DNA of 64,000 nucleotides from Chrysophaeum taylorii (lineage: Eukaryota > Sar > Pelagophyceae > Pelagomonadales > Pelagomonadaceae), in the NCBI GenBank assembly GCA_029834535.1, contig JAQMWT010000686.1:62001-126000 (forward strand), read 5' to 3'. A program made the position numbers and the translations under genes. The notes below the pieces were generated by a model. That model was not told the DNA's origin, searched no databases, and saw only the letters and a program-made list of their open reading frames with translations. Below, one piece after another: positions 38,452 through 48,689 of this stretch; the first letter of the stretch is position 1; every line of letters begins with the position of its first letter.

Positions 38452-40893
38452 ATGGTCTTCTTGCTCAAAGCGTTCGCATTGATCAGCACGGTCGTCGTCG
38501 GGCGAAGCAACACGACGTGGCTTCGCGCGTCGTCGCGACTAGCGGCGTGCGAGACGTCGGTGGTGAAGGAGTTTTCCAAGTTTGCGCTCGTGACGAAGAA
38601 CAACGCTGTCATCAAAGGCAACGCAGACAAGCCCGTTGCCGTTGGCGGCGAGCTGTCGACTGTCGAGGACTGGAACCAAGTGACGGTGGCGGGGACGAGC
38701 TACGTCGGGAGCCTGCACGCGACCAACAACAAGATAACGTTCGCCGAGGGCCTCGCGGCCGACGGCTTCCCTTTCGATTGGGAAGAGGTCGAGGCACTCG
38801 CGTCAAAAATCGCACCGTCGACAAACGTCCACGTCATCGAGCAGCAAGCAGATCAAGTCTTCGACAACTTTGATTTTCTGGATGCGAGCGACGAGCATTC
38901 GAAGAGCAACCGGAACGACGGCCAGACGCTCGTCGTATTCACCGGTACCGAGGACGTGAGGATCAGTCCGGTGTGGGGGCGGTGCTTCGGGCCCTCGATC
39001 ATCGCCCCCTTCGCCCGCGTGCTGGCGAGTGACTGGTGCTCTGTTGAGGGATACATCATCGCCGAGTCGTACGACGCCAACGGCATCGGCCAGAATCTCC
39101 GCGGCGAAGGTTACGGTCAGGAGCTTTTGTGCGACCGCGAAAAGACAATCGCGCCGACGGCGTCGCCCGCGCCATCGGTCGCGCCCGTGTCCGCACCCAC
39201 GCCGAGTCCAACAGCGTCGCCGACGGGGTGCGACCTGTCCTTCGATGATGCTCTGGTAGCGCACGTGCCGCTTTCCAGAGCAGACATCGCGGGGTGCGAT
39301 GTCGTGGGTGGGACGCCCGTTGCGGATCGGCTCGGGGTAACACCCGGTGCGCTGTATTTTGGCGGTTCCGGGTATGTCGAGTGCCCGGAGCACATGGCGC
39401 TCGACGGCAACTCGTCGCGCAGTTACTGCGCGTGGGCGCGGGCCGGCGTCTCGAACAGATTCTGGAACGGGTTATTACGGACCGGCGCCGAGGGGGAGTG
39501 CACGCTGTTCGATCTTCGGTACAGGCCCGAGCTCGGGCGGTTGAGGCTTGATGGATCCAGAGGGAGTGGGTCGACGTCTGCGTGTAAGAGCATCTTCAGA
39601 AGCGTCTCGGTGCCCGATCCGTACGACTGGCACTTTTTCTGCGTCACGTACGACGGCGCGGACGTTGTCGTATACGTCGATGGCGCTTTGTTTGCGAGAT
39701 CTGAAGGCGTTGCGCTCGATACTTCAACACAAAACCCATTGCTTATCGGCAGGCGGTGGACCGGATCTATCAGCGACGTGACGATCTTCTCCGGGAACCT
39801 CGCCGAGAAGCACGTCGCGCAGCTCTACGCGGGTGTTTGCGAGGTGCCGGCCGCGCCGAGCCTACGTCCGACCGCAGTCCCAGCCGCAGCGCCGACCCCG
39901 TCGCCGACCGTGCCGCCCTCGACCCGCGGGCCGACGAGCACCTCGGAACCGACTCCGTCGCCCCCCGCGAAGAAGAACCCCGTAGCCGCGTACGGCGCCC
40001 TCAAGGTCGAGGGGTCAAAGATCGTGTCGGTCAAGACGGGCGAGCCCGCGCAACTGCGGGGCATGTCTCTGTTTTGGAGCAACGACGGCTGGGGCGGCGA
40101 AAAATTCTACGATCGTGGCGTCGTCGAGACGCTTGCGACGGAGTTCGAGCGCGCCAATCTCGTCCGCGCCGCCATGGGCACCGACCCCGAGCACTCGGGA
40201 AGCTACTACTACAGTCCGGCATCGAATCGGGCAAAGGTTGAAACAGTGGTCGAGGCGGCGATCGAGTTTGGGATGTACGTCGTAATCGACTGGCACTCGC
40301 ACGACGCGCAGGCGCGGACGGCGGCAGCTGCGGATTTTTTTCGGGACATGGCGCAGAAATACGGCGGCTTCCCGAACGTCATCTTCGAAGTGTACAACGA
40401 GCCCGATCCACAAGGAGATCAGGGCGACGACTGGCCGAGCATCAAGGCCTACGCGATAGAGGTGATCGCCGCGATTCGAGCCTATTCGTCCAACCTCGTC
40501 GTCGTCGGCACGCCAAACTGGTCCCAGGAAGTCGGTGCGGCGGCCGGCTCCCCGATCGACGATCCGAACGTGGCGTACGCCTTCCACTTCTACGCCGCCG
40601 CTCACAAGGAGGGCCTCCGGAGCGCGATCGCCGAGCACGCCACCACGATACCTCTCTTTTGCACCGAGTGGGGCTCCGTGTGGTACACGGGCGACGGCGA
40701 CGTCGACGAGGAGTCAACGCTCGAATGGATTGCCTGGATGGATTCCCACTCGATCTCCTGGGCAAACTGGGCGCTCAACGACAAGAACGAGGGCGCATCT
40801 TTTCTGAAACCCGGGGTTTCTACGACGACGGGCCCCTGGGACACCTCCGATCTCACACCCTCGGGCCTCTTGGTCCGCAGTCTCCTAAGCTAG
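38452..40893 (+). CDS. Secreted modular endoglucanase: choice-of-anchor-like domain, LamG, GH5
   Basis: 813 residues with an N-terminal signal peptide (MVFLLKAFALISTVVVG). Residues about 35-120 resemble the choice-of-anchor A/adhesin fold (NAVIKGNADKPVAVGGELS, GTSYVGSLHATNNKI). A Pro/Thr/Ser linker (APTASPAPSVAPVS) leads to a LamG/concanavalin-like domain at about 262-465 (SYCAWARAGV, WHFFCVTYDGADVVVYVDG, GSISDVTIFSG). After a second PT-rich linker a glycoside hydrolase family 5 domain runs from about 525 to the end: LRGMSLFWSNDGWGG, VIDWHSHDA, acid/base Glu650 in FEVYNEP, HFYA, and nucleophile Glu739 in FCTEWGS. It hydrolyses beta-1,4-glucan outside the cell. The GH5 domain resembles bacterial subfamily-2 cellulases, so bacterial ancestry is possible. 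No introns are present. Confidence 0.85.
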   Translation: MVFLLKAFALISTVVVGRSNTTWLRASSRLAACETSVVKEFSKFALVTKNNAVIKGNADKPVAVGGELSTVEDWNQVTVAGTSYVGSLHATNNKITFAEGLAADGFPFDWEEVEALASKIAPSTNVHVIEQQADQVFDNFDFLDASDEHSKSNRNDGQTLVVFTGTEDVRISPVWGRCFGPSIIAPFARVLASDWCSVEGYIIAESYDANGIGQNLRGEGYGQELLCDREKTIAPTASPAPSVAPVSAPTPSPTASPTGCDLSFDDALVAHVPLSRADIAGCDVVGGTPVADRLGVTPGALYFGGSGYVECPEHMALDGNSSRSYCAWARAGVSNRFWNGLLRTGAEGECTLFDLRYRPELGRLRLDGSRGSGSTSACKSIFRSVSVPDPYDWHFFCVTYDGADVVVYVDGALFARSEGVALDTSTQNPLLIGRRWTGSISDVTIFSGNLAEKHVAQLYAGVCEVPAAPSLRPTAVPAAAPTPSPTVPPSTRGPTSTSEPTPSPPAKKNPVAAYGALKVEGSKIVSVKTGEPAQLRGMSLFWSNDGWGGEKFYDRGVVETLATEFERANLVRAAMGTDPEHSGSYYYSPASNRAKVETVVEAAIEFGMYVVIDWHSHDAQARTAAAADFFRDMAQKYGGFPNVIFEVYNEPDPQGDQGDDWPSIKAYAIEVIAAIRAYSSNLVVVGTPNWSQEVGAAAGSPIDDPNVAYAFHFYAAAHKEGLRSAIAEHATTIPLFCTEWGSVWYTGDGDVDEESTLEWIAWMDSHSISWANWALNDKNEGASFLKPGVSTTTGPWDTSDLTPSGLLVRSLLS

Positions 40894-40959
40894 CACGATG
40901 ATGATGGCGCGGATCCTCGTATTGCGCGAGGTAAGTGCCCGATGAGGCCCACCACCACC

Positions 40960-43587
40960 ACCACCACATATATGCTCGCGGTAGTAGTACGCCCATGTCA
41001 TCATGCCCTGTTGTTTGTCCCACCACAAAAAGCCCGCGAGTGGCCATAGATGATAAGATAATGCTCCGTCGGGATTATTATTAGGGATCGGTCAACTTTA
41101 GTCAATAAGTTTTGGTCAATTTCTTTCAAGTTTGCTCGATTTTTTTGATGTATGATTAAGGAAAAACTCACAAGTGTGGTCACTTTCCATAGAAGTTTGG
41201 TCAGTTAAGTTTGGTCACTCCGAAGTTGCATTAAGTTTGTTTGATCAATCAACCCTCCAAGTTTGATTAATAACCTCGTAAGTTTGGTCAACAAGAGTTT
41301 GATCACTACTCCTCAAACTCCCACAGTACTGACCAAACTTCGGCTTTTTAAATCAAACTTAAGAAGGCTTTTCAAGGGGGCGCGTGAGCGCTTTTGGTGC
41401 GAAAATGCTTTAAAAACGAGAGCTAGGTGCTGCAGCCACGCAGAATCTACCGTCGCGTTACACGCGCGGCATGGGCACCCCCCCATGACCGCCTTAGAAG
41501 GAGGTCCATCCTAAGACAGCGCCGCGATACGCAAGGAGAGCGGGTAGCGACGCGCGGCCTCGAGAGCAGATTCCAAAGGCTTGGCGTATTTAAGCTGGGC
41601 CCATTCTCGTACCTTCCATCGTTCGTAGAAGCCACCCACACCGCGACTCTCCACGGTGGTGTTGCCGTGGTCGTGCGTCATTCTTCAGCAACAAGCGGAC
41701 ATCGGACACCAGACTTATTACATGGTCTGCGTGAGACGGATCACCCCATTCTGCATCCCAAAATCCGAGAGGGAGCGTCTTTGATAATCGACTCGGGGTC
41801 GAGAACGCGAAACTCGACGACCTCGAGAAACTGCGCGAGCAACGCCCCTCGAGCAACCAAAGATTGTAGTCCCACACTTGTGCGGGACCGTACAGGACCA
41901 CGTTCAGGAGTTCCTCACCGTCGCGTACCCGATCCGGAGTTAGCTGTCCAGCTTGATCATGGGACGGCAACGCGAGCACGTGCCGTTACGCCAGCATAAA
42001 CTACTCGCACGACCGTAAGAGAACACCTCCTTATCCTCCTCATCCTCGCGCATCTCGACAACCCCGCCCTGCCGCAAGATCTCCCCGGGAGCTGCTGCTG
42101 CACCGTCGAGCACTGTACGAGAAAGTCGGCAAATACAAGCTGCGGCGCGAAGGGATGTCAAGACGTCGACAGCCTCGTTCCATGAAGATCGCCGACACCA
42201 CCCCTGTAATTCTTACCCAGTCATCAGTACGAGTCTAAAATATCACAAGTTTGATGTGATTGTTCGAAATTTGATCACACCAAATTGAATGCCTCCAAGT
42301 TTGACCATACACACGCATCAACATGCGAACACTCGCAGAACAACATATACAAACAAGGCCTGCGCAACACAACGCTGATACCACGCTGTTTCGTCGTCGC
42401 CCAAGATTATTCGGATGCCCCTTATTAGTTCGATGTTCATGACAGACTACAGCGAACGATCCCGGTTCGTCATCTCGTGCCTTTAGCGGATGACATTGTT
42501 GCAGATGTCTATCAAACGCATATGCCGAGAAGAGCCGCCTGACTGACTAACTAACTAACTAACTTCAGACCTCTCCCGAGCATGGGAGCCAGGCCGGACC
42601 GGCAGGAGCCGGTACGGAATCACGGAGAAAAATCACGCAGTTGGGGCAGAGGCGAGGGACGAGGACGGACTTGTTGATGGTGGACCGCCACTGCGCGCGG
42701 TCTTGTGCGAGGTCGTGCAAAAAAGCGTCGCAGGCCGCAGACGTGTTGGTCCATGAACAATCGACCTGTCCGTCGCGTTCTGCCCAACCGAGCGAACCCC
42801 ATCCCAGCGCGGACTTTCCGGGTGCTAACCGGCCAGCGAGCCGCCTGACTTGCCCTCCATAAAGCCTTTGATGAGGACCGACACGGCCTCGCAGAAGTGC
42901 TTCGCGCGATAGCTGGATCTTTGTCGGCAAGCAGGTTCGGAGCAGGCGTGCCTTTTAGCACACGTGACGGTATTGTCTACTTGCACATCACAACGACCAG
43001 CACGCACATAAAAGCTGCATCTTGCATATAGCACTTGAACGACAGCGCTGTCGCTCTGTAGACCATGTTGTACATGCCGTCAACTTGCCGCCCGTGTCGA
43101 ACATCATCTGCTGCAAGTCGGCCTCGAGAACACACATGCTGAACTTGGCATCTTGGTTAGATCGAGTAAAGTGGAGCCTCGCATTTGCGCGCTCTGAGCT
43201 GCGACAGCGTACTCGGCGATCTCTCATAGTCGTTTACCTTCGTCTGGGCACGCGACTTCTTGTTTTCTTTCTCGGCGTCGTAGTCAACCGACGTCGGCGT
43301 GTTACCACCACGCTCCCGCTCGACCTGAGCGACGAAACCCGCATCGATACCGTGTTCGTTTCGAAGTCGAAGGACGCTCCGGCATCTCAGTGCGACGTGC
43401 AGAACCGCTGAAAGCTTGATCACGGCGTGCCTTGTTTTGTCAGCGAACAGTATGTTTTTGCTCTCTAAGAGTACAAGTTGAGTCAGCCAAGATACGGATT
43501 GACTAAACTTAAGTGACCAAACTTGTTGAGGGTTTACGGTGACCAAACATGTATGGTGGTTGGAAACTTGACTTTTCCCTTATTATT
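40960..43587. mobile_element. AT-richer insertion with AAGTTTGGTCA subterminal repeats in both orientations
   Basis: AAGTTTGGTCA occurs at 41193, 41206 and 41280. Its complement TGACCAAACTT occurs at 41330 and 43514, and TGACCAAACAT near 43540. Related AAGTTTGA/TTTGATCA words recur at about 41225-41310 and 42245-42320. The mirrored clusters at the two ends suggest a DNA transposon of about 2.4 kb, or two adjacent ones. Internal frames (about 42565-43030 minus and 43022-43411 plus) match nothing I recognise. The exact termini and a target duplication were not defined. Confidence 0.45.
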
Positions 43588-44873
43588 ACAAGTGCAGGCC
43601 AGTAAGTTCACCTAGTCCCAATCTCTAACCCCAGTAAATTCGGTGTAAACCCAATCTCTAACCCCAGTAAGTTCGGCGTAAACCCACACTCACCCCACTC
43701 TCCTGCGAGCTCGTCGCTCTCACCCCCGCCAATCAAAGCTGCTTTGATCCGCACACGCCGCTAAGCTTTGAGTTTACTCTAAAAGCCCCAGTAAGTTCAC
43801 ACTTGGTCTCAGTAAGTTCACCTGGTCACTAAGTTCTTCTAGTCCCAATCTCTAACCTCAGTAAGTTCACCTGGTTCCAGTAAGTTCACCTGGTCCCAGT
43901 AAGTTTACCTATAGTGCGCGTGTAGACGCTGGGAGGGGGCTTATCGGTATTGCGCAGCACGTGTGGGGTGGAGTCGTCGACCAGAAGAGGATATCCTCGG
44001 GGTTGCCGATCGACAGAGAGCCACGTAGAGCTGGACGTGGCAGAAGACGGGCTTCGCCAAGAGGATGCCGACCTCGCGGGGCGTCTGGCCCTGGCTCTTG
44101 GTGATCGTTTGGCGTCGGCGGGCCTTAAGGGATACAGGCTGGAGGAGCCTCGGTGACAACGACACGATCGATCATGTATCTGGTACCGTTGCAGTGGCCG
44201 TGCGACGGGTCGAGGTTGCGAAGACTTTGAGCTCGCGATCAAAGTCAGCATGCCGTTGGTTGTCAGGGAGTTCAAAACTCGACTCTTGAGAGCGAGGCGT
44301 CGTCTTCCGACCCAGCCTAGTCAGCCGAAAAGAACTCCGACGCCTCGTCTCCGGGAAAAAAAGGCCGCGGTCATGCGCGCGTTGTCAGCATCGACAACAT
44401 CGTTTCGACGGGGCGTGAGAATGGCGCGCTGAAAGAGCCGCCGCGGGTCGTGGAAATAGTCTGCGAGGTCGCCGTAGACGACTTGGAGGATCACTGTCTG
44501 GCTCTCGCGCCTACCTGATCCTTACTCTCGCTCCTACCTGATCCTTACCCTAAATCGAGCGGAACCCCGCCCAGGCCGCCCGATCCCAGCAGGACGTCAC
44601 CCTTCGTCGCACATACGTCCGGCGGCAGCATGCGTACGACCTACGGGCGGGGCCCGTCCTCTCTTCGCCTGCCCCACGCCTCGGCGATGACCCCGACTAG
44701 GTCCCGCGTACTTATCTCCGCCCGTCAGGCACATCCCTCATACCCCACAAACCCACCCACATCCTTCATGCTCCCCACACACACCCCCCCCTCTTAGCAG
44801 TCGACATTTAAAGACAGACAAACAAACAGAGAAACAAACAAACAGACAAACATCTGTCGATTAGTAGTTAAGA
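43588..44873 (-). mobile_element. Helicase-tail repeat, copy A (1.29 kb, Helitron/Pif1-like)
   Basis: Bounded by ACAAGTGCAGGCC on the left and ...CGATTAGTAGTTAAGA on the right (plus-strand reading). The left part is an array of AGTAAGTTCACCTRGTCCCA-type subterminal repeats. The minus strand carries fragments of the C-terminal part of a Pif1/Helitron-type helicase: AILTPRRNDVVDADNAR, GHCNGTRYMI and TKSQGQTPREVG (motifs V and VI region), split over frames. About 245 bp near 44568-44813 are absent from copies B and C. Copy B follows head-to-tail with no spacer. Confidence 0.6.
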
Positions 44874-45765
44874 CAAGTGCAGGCCAGTAAGTTCGCCAGT
44901 AAGTTCACCTAGTCCCAATCTCTAACCCCAGTAAGTTCACCTGGTCCCAGTAAGTTCACCTGGTCAGTAAGTTCACCTAGTCCAAATCTCCAACCCCAGG
45001 AAGTTCGGCGCAAACCCACTCGTGCTCACACCACTCCTTCGAGCTCGTCGCTGTCGCCTCAGCCAATCTAAGCTGCTTCGATCCGCACACGCCGCTAACC
45101 TTTCATTTTACTCTAAAACTCCCAGTAAGCTCACCTGGTCTCAGTAAGTTCACCTGGTCACTATATTCACCACACAGAAGACGGGCTTGTGGGCAAGAGG
45201 ACGCGGACCTCGCGGGGCGTCTGGTCCTGGCTCTTGTTGATCGTTTGGCGTAGGCGGGCCTTGAGGGATACAGGTTGGAGGAGCCTCGGTGACACGACAC
45301 GATCAATCACGTATCTGGTACCGTTGCAGTGGCCGTGCGACGGGTCGAGGTTGCGAAGACTTTAAGCTCGCGATTAAAGTCAGCATGCCGTTGGCTGTCA
45401 GGGAGTTGAAAACTCGACTGTAAAGAGCGAGGCGTCGTCTTCCGACCCAACCTAGTCGGCCGAAAAGAACTCCGACGCCTCGTCTCCGGGAAAGAAAAAA
45501 AAGGCCGCGGTCACGCGCGCGTTGTCAGCATCGACAACATCGTTTCGACGGGGCGTGAGAATGGCGCGCTGAAAGAGCCGCCGCGGGTCGTGGAAATAGT
45601 CTGCGAGGTCGCCGTAGACGGCTTGGAGGATCACTGTGTGGCTCTCGCGCCTACCTGATCCTTACTCTCGCGCCTACCTGATCCTTACCCTAAATCGAGG
45701 GACAAACAGACAAACAAACAAACAAACAAACAAACAGACAAACATCTGTCGATTAGTAGTTAGGA
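44874..45765 (-). mobile_element. Helicase-tail repeat, copy B (0.89 kb)
   Basis: Same ends as copy A. The minus-strand frame 45452-45634 gives ILQAVYGDLADYFHDP and AILTPRRNDVVDADNARV, then PGDEASEFFSAD, as in Helitron helicase C-termini. Relative to A and C it lacks the part between the subterminal repeats and the TKSQGQ motif region (junction near 45165). It ends in a (CAAA/CAGA)n stretch and CGATTAGTAGTTAGGA. Confidence 0.6.
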
Positions 45766-46050
45766 TTATTATCTTTTTTTGTGTGTGGAAGAAAATATTG
45801 AGGAGATATACTATGGACGCCTGACTTCATCGACTGCGTGTCGTTATTCAACAAAGTACTTTATCGCGTGCGTTTGGCAGCAGAACCAAACTCCACCACA
45901 TGTGCCCACTGCCGGTGGAGAGACGACGTCGTCCCGATTTAGTTAGTTAGTTAGTTAGTTAGCTACCCCACCAATTTTTACTATTCGTTGGTGGTCTCTC
46001 TCGACGACCGCTCGGACATCAAACCTTGACTATGCACGGAGGGGAGCTCA
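45766..46050. other. Spacer with (GTTA)n repeat
   Basis: A (TTAG)n tract lies at about 45938-45962 between copy B and the dynactin p27 gene. No gene is visible. Confidence 0.6.
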
Positions 46051-46461
46051 TCATCGCAGGCTCCCGCGTCTACCTAAGCTAGTGACATAGGCCGTCACGA
46101 TAGCACGGTGGAGGTCGAGGAGGTGCTCGCAGCGCATGACCCTCACCACGTCGTCGTCGCGCCACACGGACGAGTTCTCATAGGTGCCCTCTCTCAATCT
46201 GACCGTCGCGCCGACACAGCAGCCGCTCCCGATCTCGACCCCCGCCTCAACCACGCACCGGGCCTTGAAGACGTTGTAGTCCCCTACCGAGGCGCGCACA
46301 ACACAGCCCGCTTCGAACCGATTCCCGCGGCCGATCACCAGCGGCTCAGCGCTCGTGTTGGAGATCTCGACGCCCTCTTCGACCACGTTGTCTTCGCCGA
46401 GCTGGACGACTCCCTCGATCCGCGCCGACTCGTCGACGACGCAACGGGCCGTCGTCGCCAT
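46051..46461 (-). CDS. Dynactin subunit 6 (p27)-like left-handed beta-helix protein
   Basis: 136 residues of hexapeptide-repeat beta-helix: IEGVVQLGEDNVVEEGVEI, LVIGRGNRFEAGCVV, VGDYNVFKARCVVEAGVEIGSGCCVGATVRL, then YENSSVW and a closing helix RCEHLLDLHRAIVTAYV. The order and the E-A/F-x-V rungs match dynactin p27 (DCTN6), part of the dynactin pointed-end complex used in dynein transport. It is shorter than animal DCTN6 (about 190 residues) because the C-terminal helix is reduced. The gene lies between inverted helicase-tail repeats together with the APE1-like gene. Confidence 0.75.
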   Translation of the reverse strand: MATTARCVVDESARIEGVVQLGEDNVVEEGVEISNTSAEPLVIGRGNRFEAGCVVRASVGDYNVFKARCVVEAGVEIGSGCCVGATVRLREGTYENSSVWRDDDVVRVMRCEHLLDLHRAIVTAYVTSLGRRGSLR

Positions 46462-46545
46462 AGAAGAAGGAAGACCTAGTTGTTCAACAATAATAGTGAA
46501 GTGTCCGTTGAGGAGGACGACCGACCACGACCACGACCACGACCA
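46462..46545. other. Short spacer with (ACGACC)n
   Basis: 84 bp separate the dynactin p27 start and the AP-endonuclease stop. It contains five CACGAC/CGACCA units. Confidence 0.7.
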
Positions 46546-47655
46546 TCAGGAGGGCAGTTGGGTCGCCGCCTCCTCCGGGAGGAGAATGTCGCAGCCGACG
46601 GGGCAGTGGTCGGCGATTTGCGGAGCGTCGTCGAGGATGTAGGAATCGTGGATTTTGGGATTCGATGATGATAGCGAGTCGGCGGAGCACATTGTCTGGG
46701 AGGCGAGGACGTAGTCGAGGCGGAGGCCCTTGTTTTTGGGACGGTTCTGCACCGCCCGCTGGGAAAAGTAGGTAAACCTCCCCGTAGCTTGAGGGTGCAA
46801 GTGGCGAAAAGTATCAACCACACCCGAGTCCGCGAGAATCCTCCCGAAACTCTCGCGCTCCTCGACGGTCAGGCCGGCCTGCTTCTTGACGGCGGCGAGG
46901 CCCACGTACTGGTCCTCGAGGGGCTTCTCGTGGAGCTCGCGAAAATCGGGTCGCGCATACATGTTGTGAATGTCCATAGGCGCTCGAGCCACGTTCAAAT
47001 CACCGACGACGACGACGGGTTTCGCGAAGCTGGCGACGTATGCCGAGAAGGACCGGTCCCAGGTCTCGACGCGATACTCGAGACGCTTGAGGTCCTGGCC
47101 CGAATTGGGGACATACGCGGCAATCACAGCGAGATCTGGGAACTCGACCGTCAGCAGCCGTCCCTCGCTCGAGACGATAGGGTCCTTCGACCCCCGAATG
47201 CCCTCCTCGACGCTTCCGACGTCGCGCTTCCGGAGCACCGCCACCCCCGAATACCCTTTTCGCGCCGTGCAGCACGCGAACTGCATCAAATCGACCGGAA
47301 ATTCCGGGAACGCATCGTTCAGCTTCTCCTTGGCGTCGTCCACGTCCCCCGGGTTAAGTTTGTGCTCGTTCAGGCACAGCATGTCTGGGTCTTCGGCTTG
47401 GACGACGGACACCAGGGCATCGAGCTTGTTCTTCGCGGGGTCCAGCACGGCGCGGAGCCCCGCGACATTCACCGACAAGATTCGCAAATGTCGCGACGTC
47501 GGCCGCACCCGACGCTCGGTTGGCGTCCGCTCGATCCCTTCCACCTTCGCCTTCTTCTTCGCGGGCGCCATCACGCCACGCCGGACACCCAACGCACGAC
47601 GCGGCGCCGCCAGGCGGAAGGCAACGACACTACGCAGCAACAACACGAGGGCCAC
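46546..47655 (-). CDS. AP endonuclease of the APE1/ExoIII family, possibly plastid-targeted
   Basis: 369 residues. The catalytic core starts at about residue 55: LRILSVNVAGLRA (APE1 has N-V-D-G, so the Asp is Ala here), MLCLNEHKL (metal-binding Glu), ARKGYSGVAVL, VIAAYVPNSG, VVVGDLNVAR (Asp and Asn of the catalytic centre), GLRLDYVLAS and IADHCPVG (Asp-His pair). The enzyme cuts DNA at abasic sites in base-excision repair. The N-terminus, MALVLLLRSVVAFRLAAPRR, is hydrophobic, then has an A-F step and a basic stretch, like the bipartite signal with an ASAF-type motif used by heterokont plastids. A second Met, MAPAKKKAKVEG, could give a nuclear form. Confidence 0.88.
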   Translation of the reverse strand: MALVLLLRSVVAFRLAAPRRALGVRRGVMAPAKKKAKVEGIERTPTERRVRPTSRHLRILSVNVAGLRAVLDPAKNKLDALVSVVQAEDPDMLCLNEHKLNPGDVDDAKEKLNDAFPEFPVDLMQFACCTARKGYSGVAVLRKRDVGSVEEGIRGSKDPIVSSEGRLLTVEFPDLAVIAAYVPNSGQDLKRLEYRVETWDRSFSAYVASFAKPVVVVGDLNVARAPMDIHNMYARPDFRELHEKPLEDQYVGLAAVKKQAGLTVEERESFGRILADSGVVDTFRHLHPQATGRFTYFSQRAVQNRPKNKGLRLDYVLASQTMCSADSLSSSNPKIHDSYILDDAPQIADHCPVGCDILLPEEAATQLPS

Positions 47656-48689
47656 CCTTGCGTGTTTAAAAAGTGTTTAAAAAATAATTAAGAGTGGGGG
47701 GGTGCGTGTGCCTTGTGTGCAGCTCTAAAAGTGTTAGTTGCTGGCGTGAGCGTAATTGGAATCAGACGACGACGTATCCAGTCAGGAGGCGGGGGTGGGC
47801 CACCCTGAGCAACACCGAGCGCGCGCGATGGAGTGTGTCCTTGCGTTAGAATCGCGACGCCGATCCTTATTTGCGCGTCAAGCCCGGCCACCCATTATAT
47901 ACTGTAGACCTTCCTCAAGTCGGCGCGCAACCATGACCGGCAGCCCAAGAGGGCAAATGCAGGCGCACGCACCGAAGGACAAATGCAGGTGCACCCACGG
48001 GGCGACCCCTGTCACTTGCCAGTGGAAGAAGAAACGACCAGCGTGAGCTTGAAAGTGACCAGGCAGACAATGCCTCCAACGAAGGCGATGATGATGACGA
48101 CGAAAAATAGTCATAAAAAGTCGGCGCGTCAACTCATCACTATTGCAAGCGAGAGTTCGCCCCCGGAGATCGGTCGACATGTGGGGGTGCGGCCTGTTTT
48201 GCTTGTTTGCCAGCACTGCTTACAAAGTCGAAAAAAATGTGTTCGTTCGTTCGTTCGTTCGTTCGGGAAGACGTTCGCGCTTTCATTTCTTCGCTTTCGC
48301 GGCCCACCTGGTGATCCTTTGCCGGGACTCGTAACTGTTGCGCCGGGCGTCCCGCCGAGCATCTTCGAGTGGGATGATCCCAATGGCTGGCTGAAAGAAG
48401 GGCTTACCACCGTTGCGCACGGGGTGAGTGCCAATTTTGGAATTGGGTGTTCTGAATCATACGCGACGAGAAGCTTATTAGTCGCCGGAGATCTCGTTGT
48501 GGTGGTCGGTCACTTGGCCGGCGGGGTCGTCTTTGATCACAGCTCCGGTTGACCAACCGACCGACCGACCGACCGACCGACCGACAAGCTGGGAGTGTGT
48601 CGAAAACAGCACGCGATGGTCGCGTTCTTTCCGACGACGACGACGACGACGACGAGGGTAAGGTATCGAATAAATTAGTGGTCGTGTTG
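47656..48689. other. Intergenic region with simple repeats, no gene assigned
   Basis: It contains (GTTC)n at about 48240-48265, (CCGA)n at about 48551-48585 and (ACG)n at about 48634-48655. A 30-residue very hydrophobic minus-strand stretch near 48040-48110 lacks a start and is probably chance. Confidence 0.5.

Noticed and set aside
48035-48115. Hydrophobic minus-strand peptide like a tail anchor
   Set aside because: Preceded by a stop with no usable start or acceptor; probably chance.
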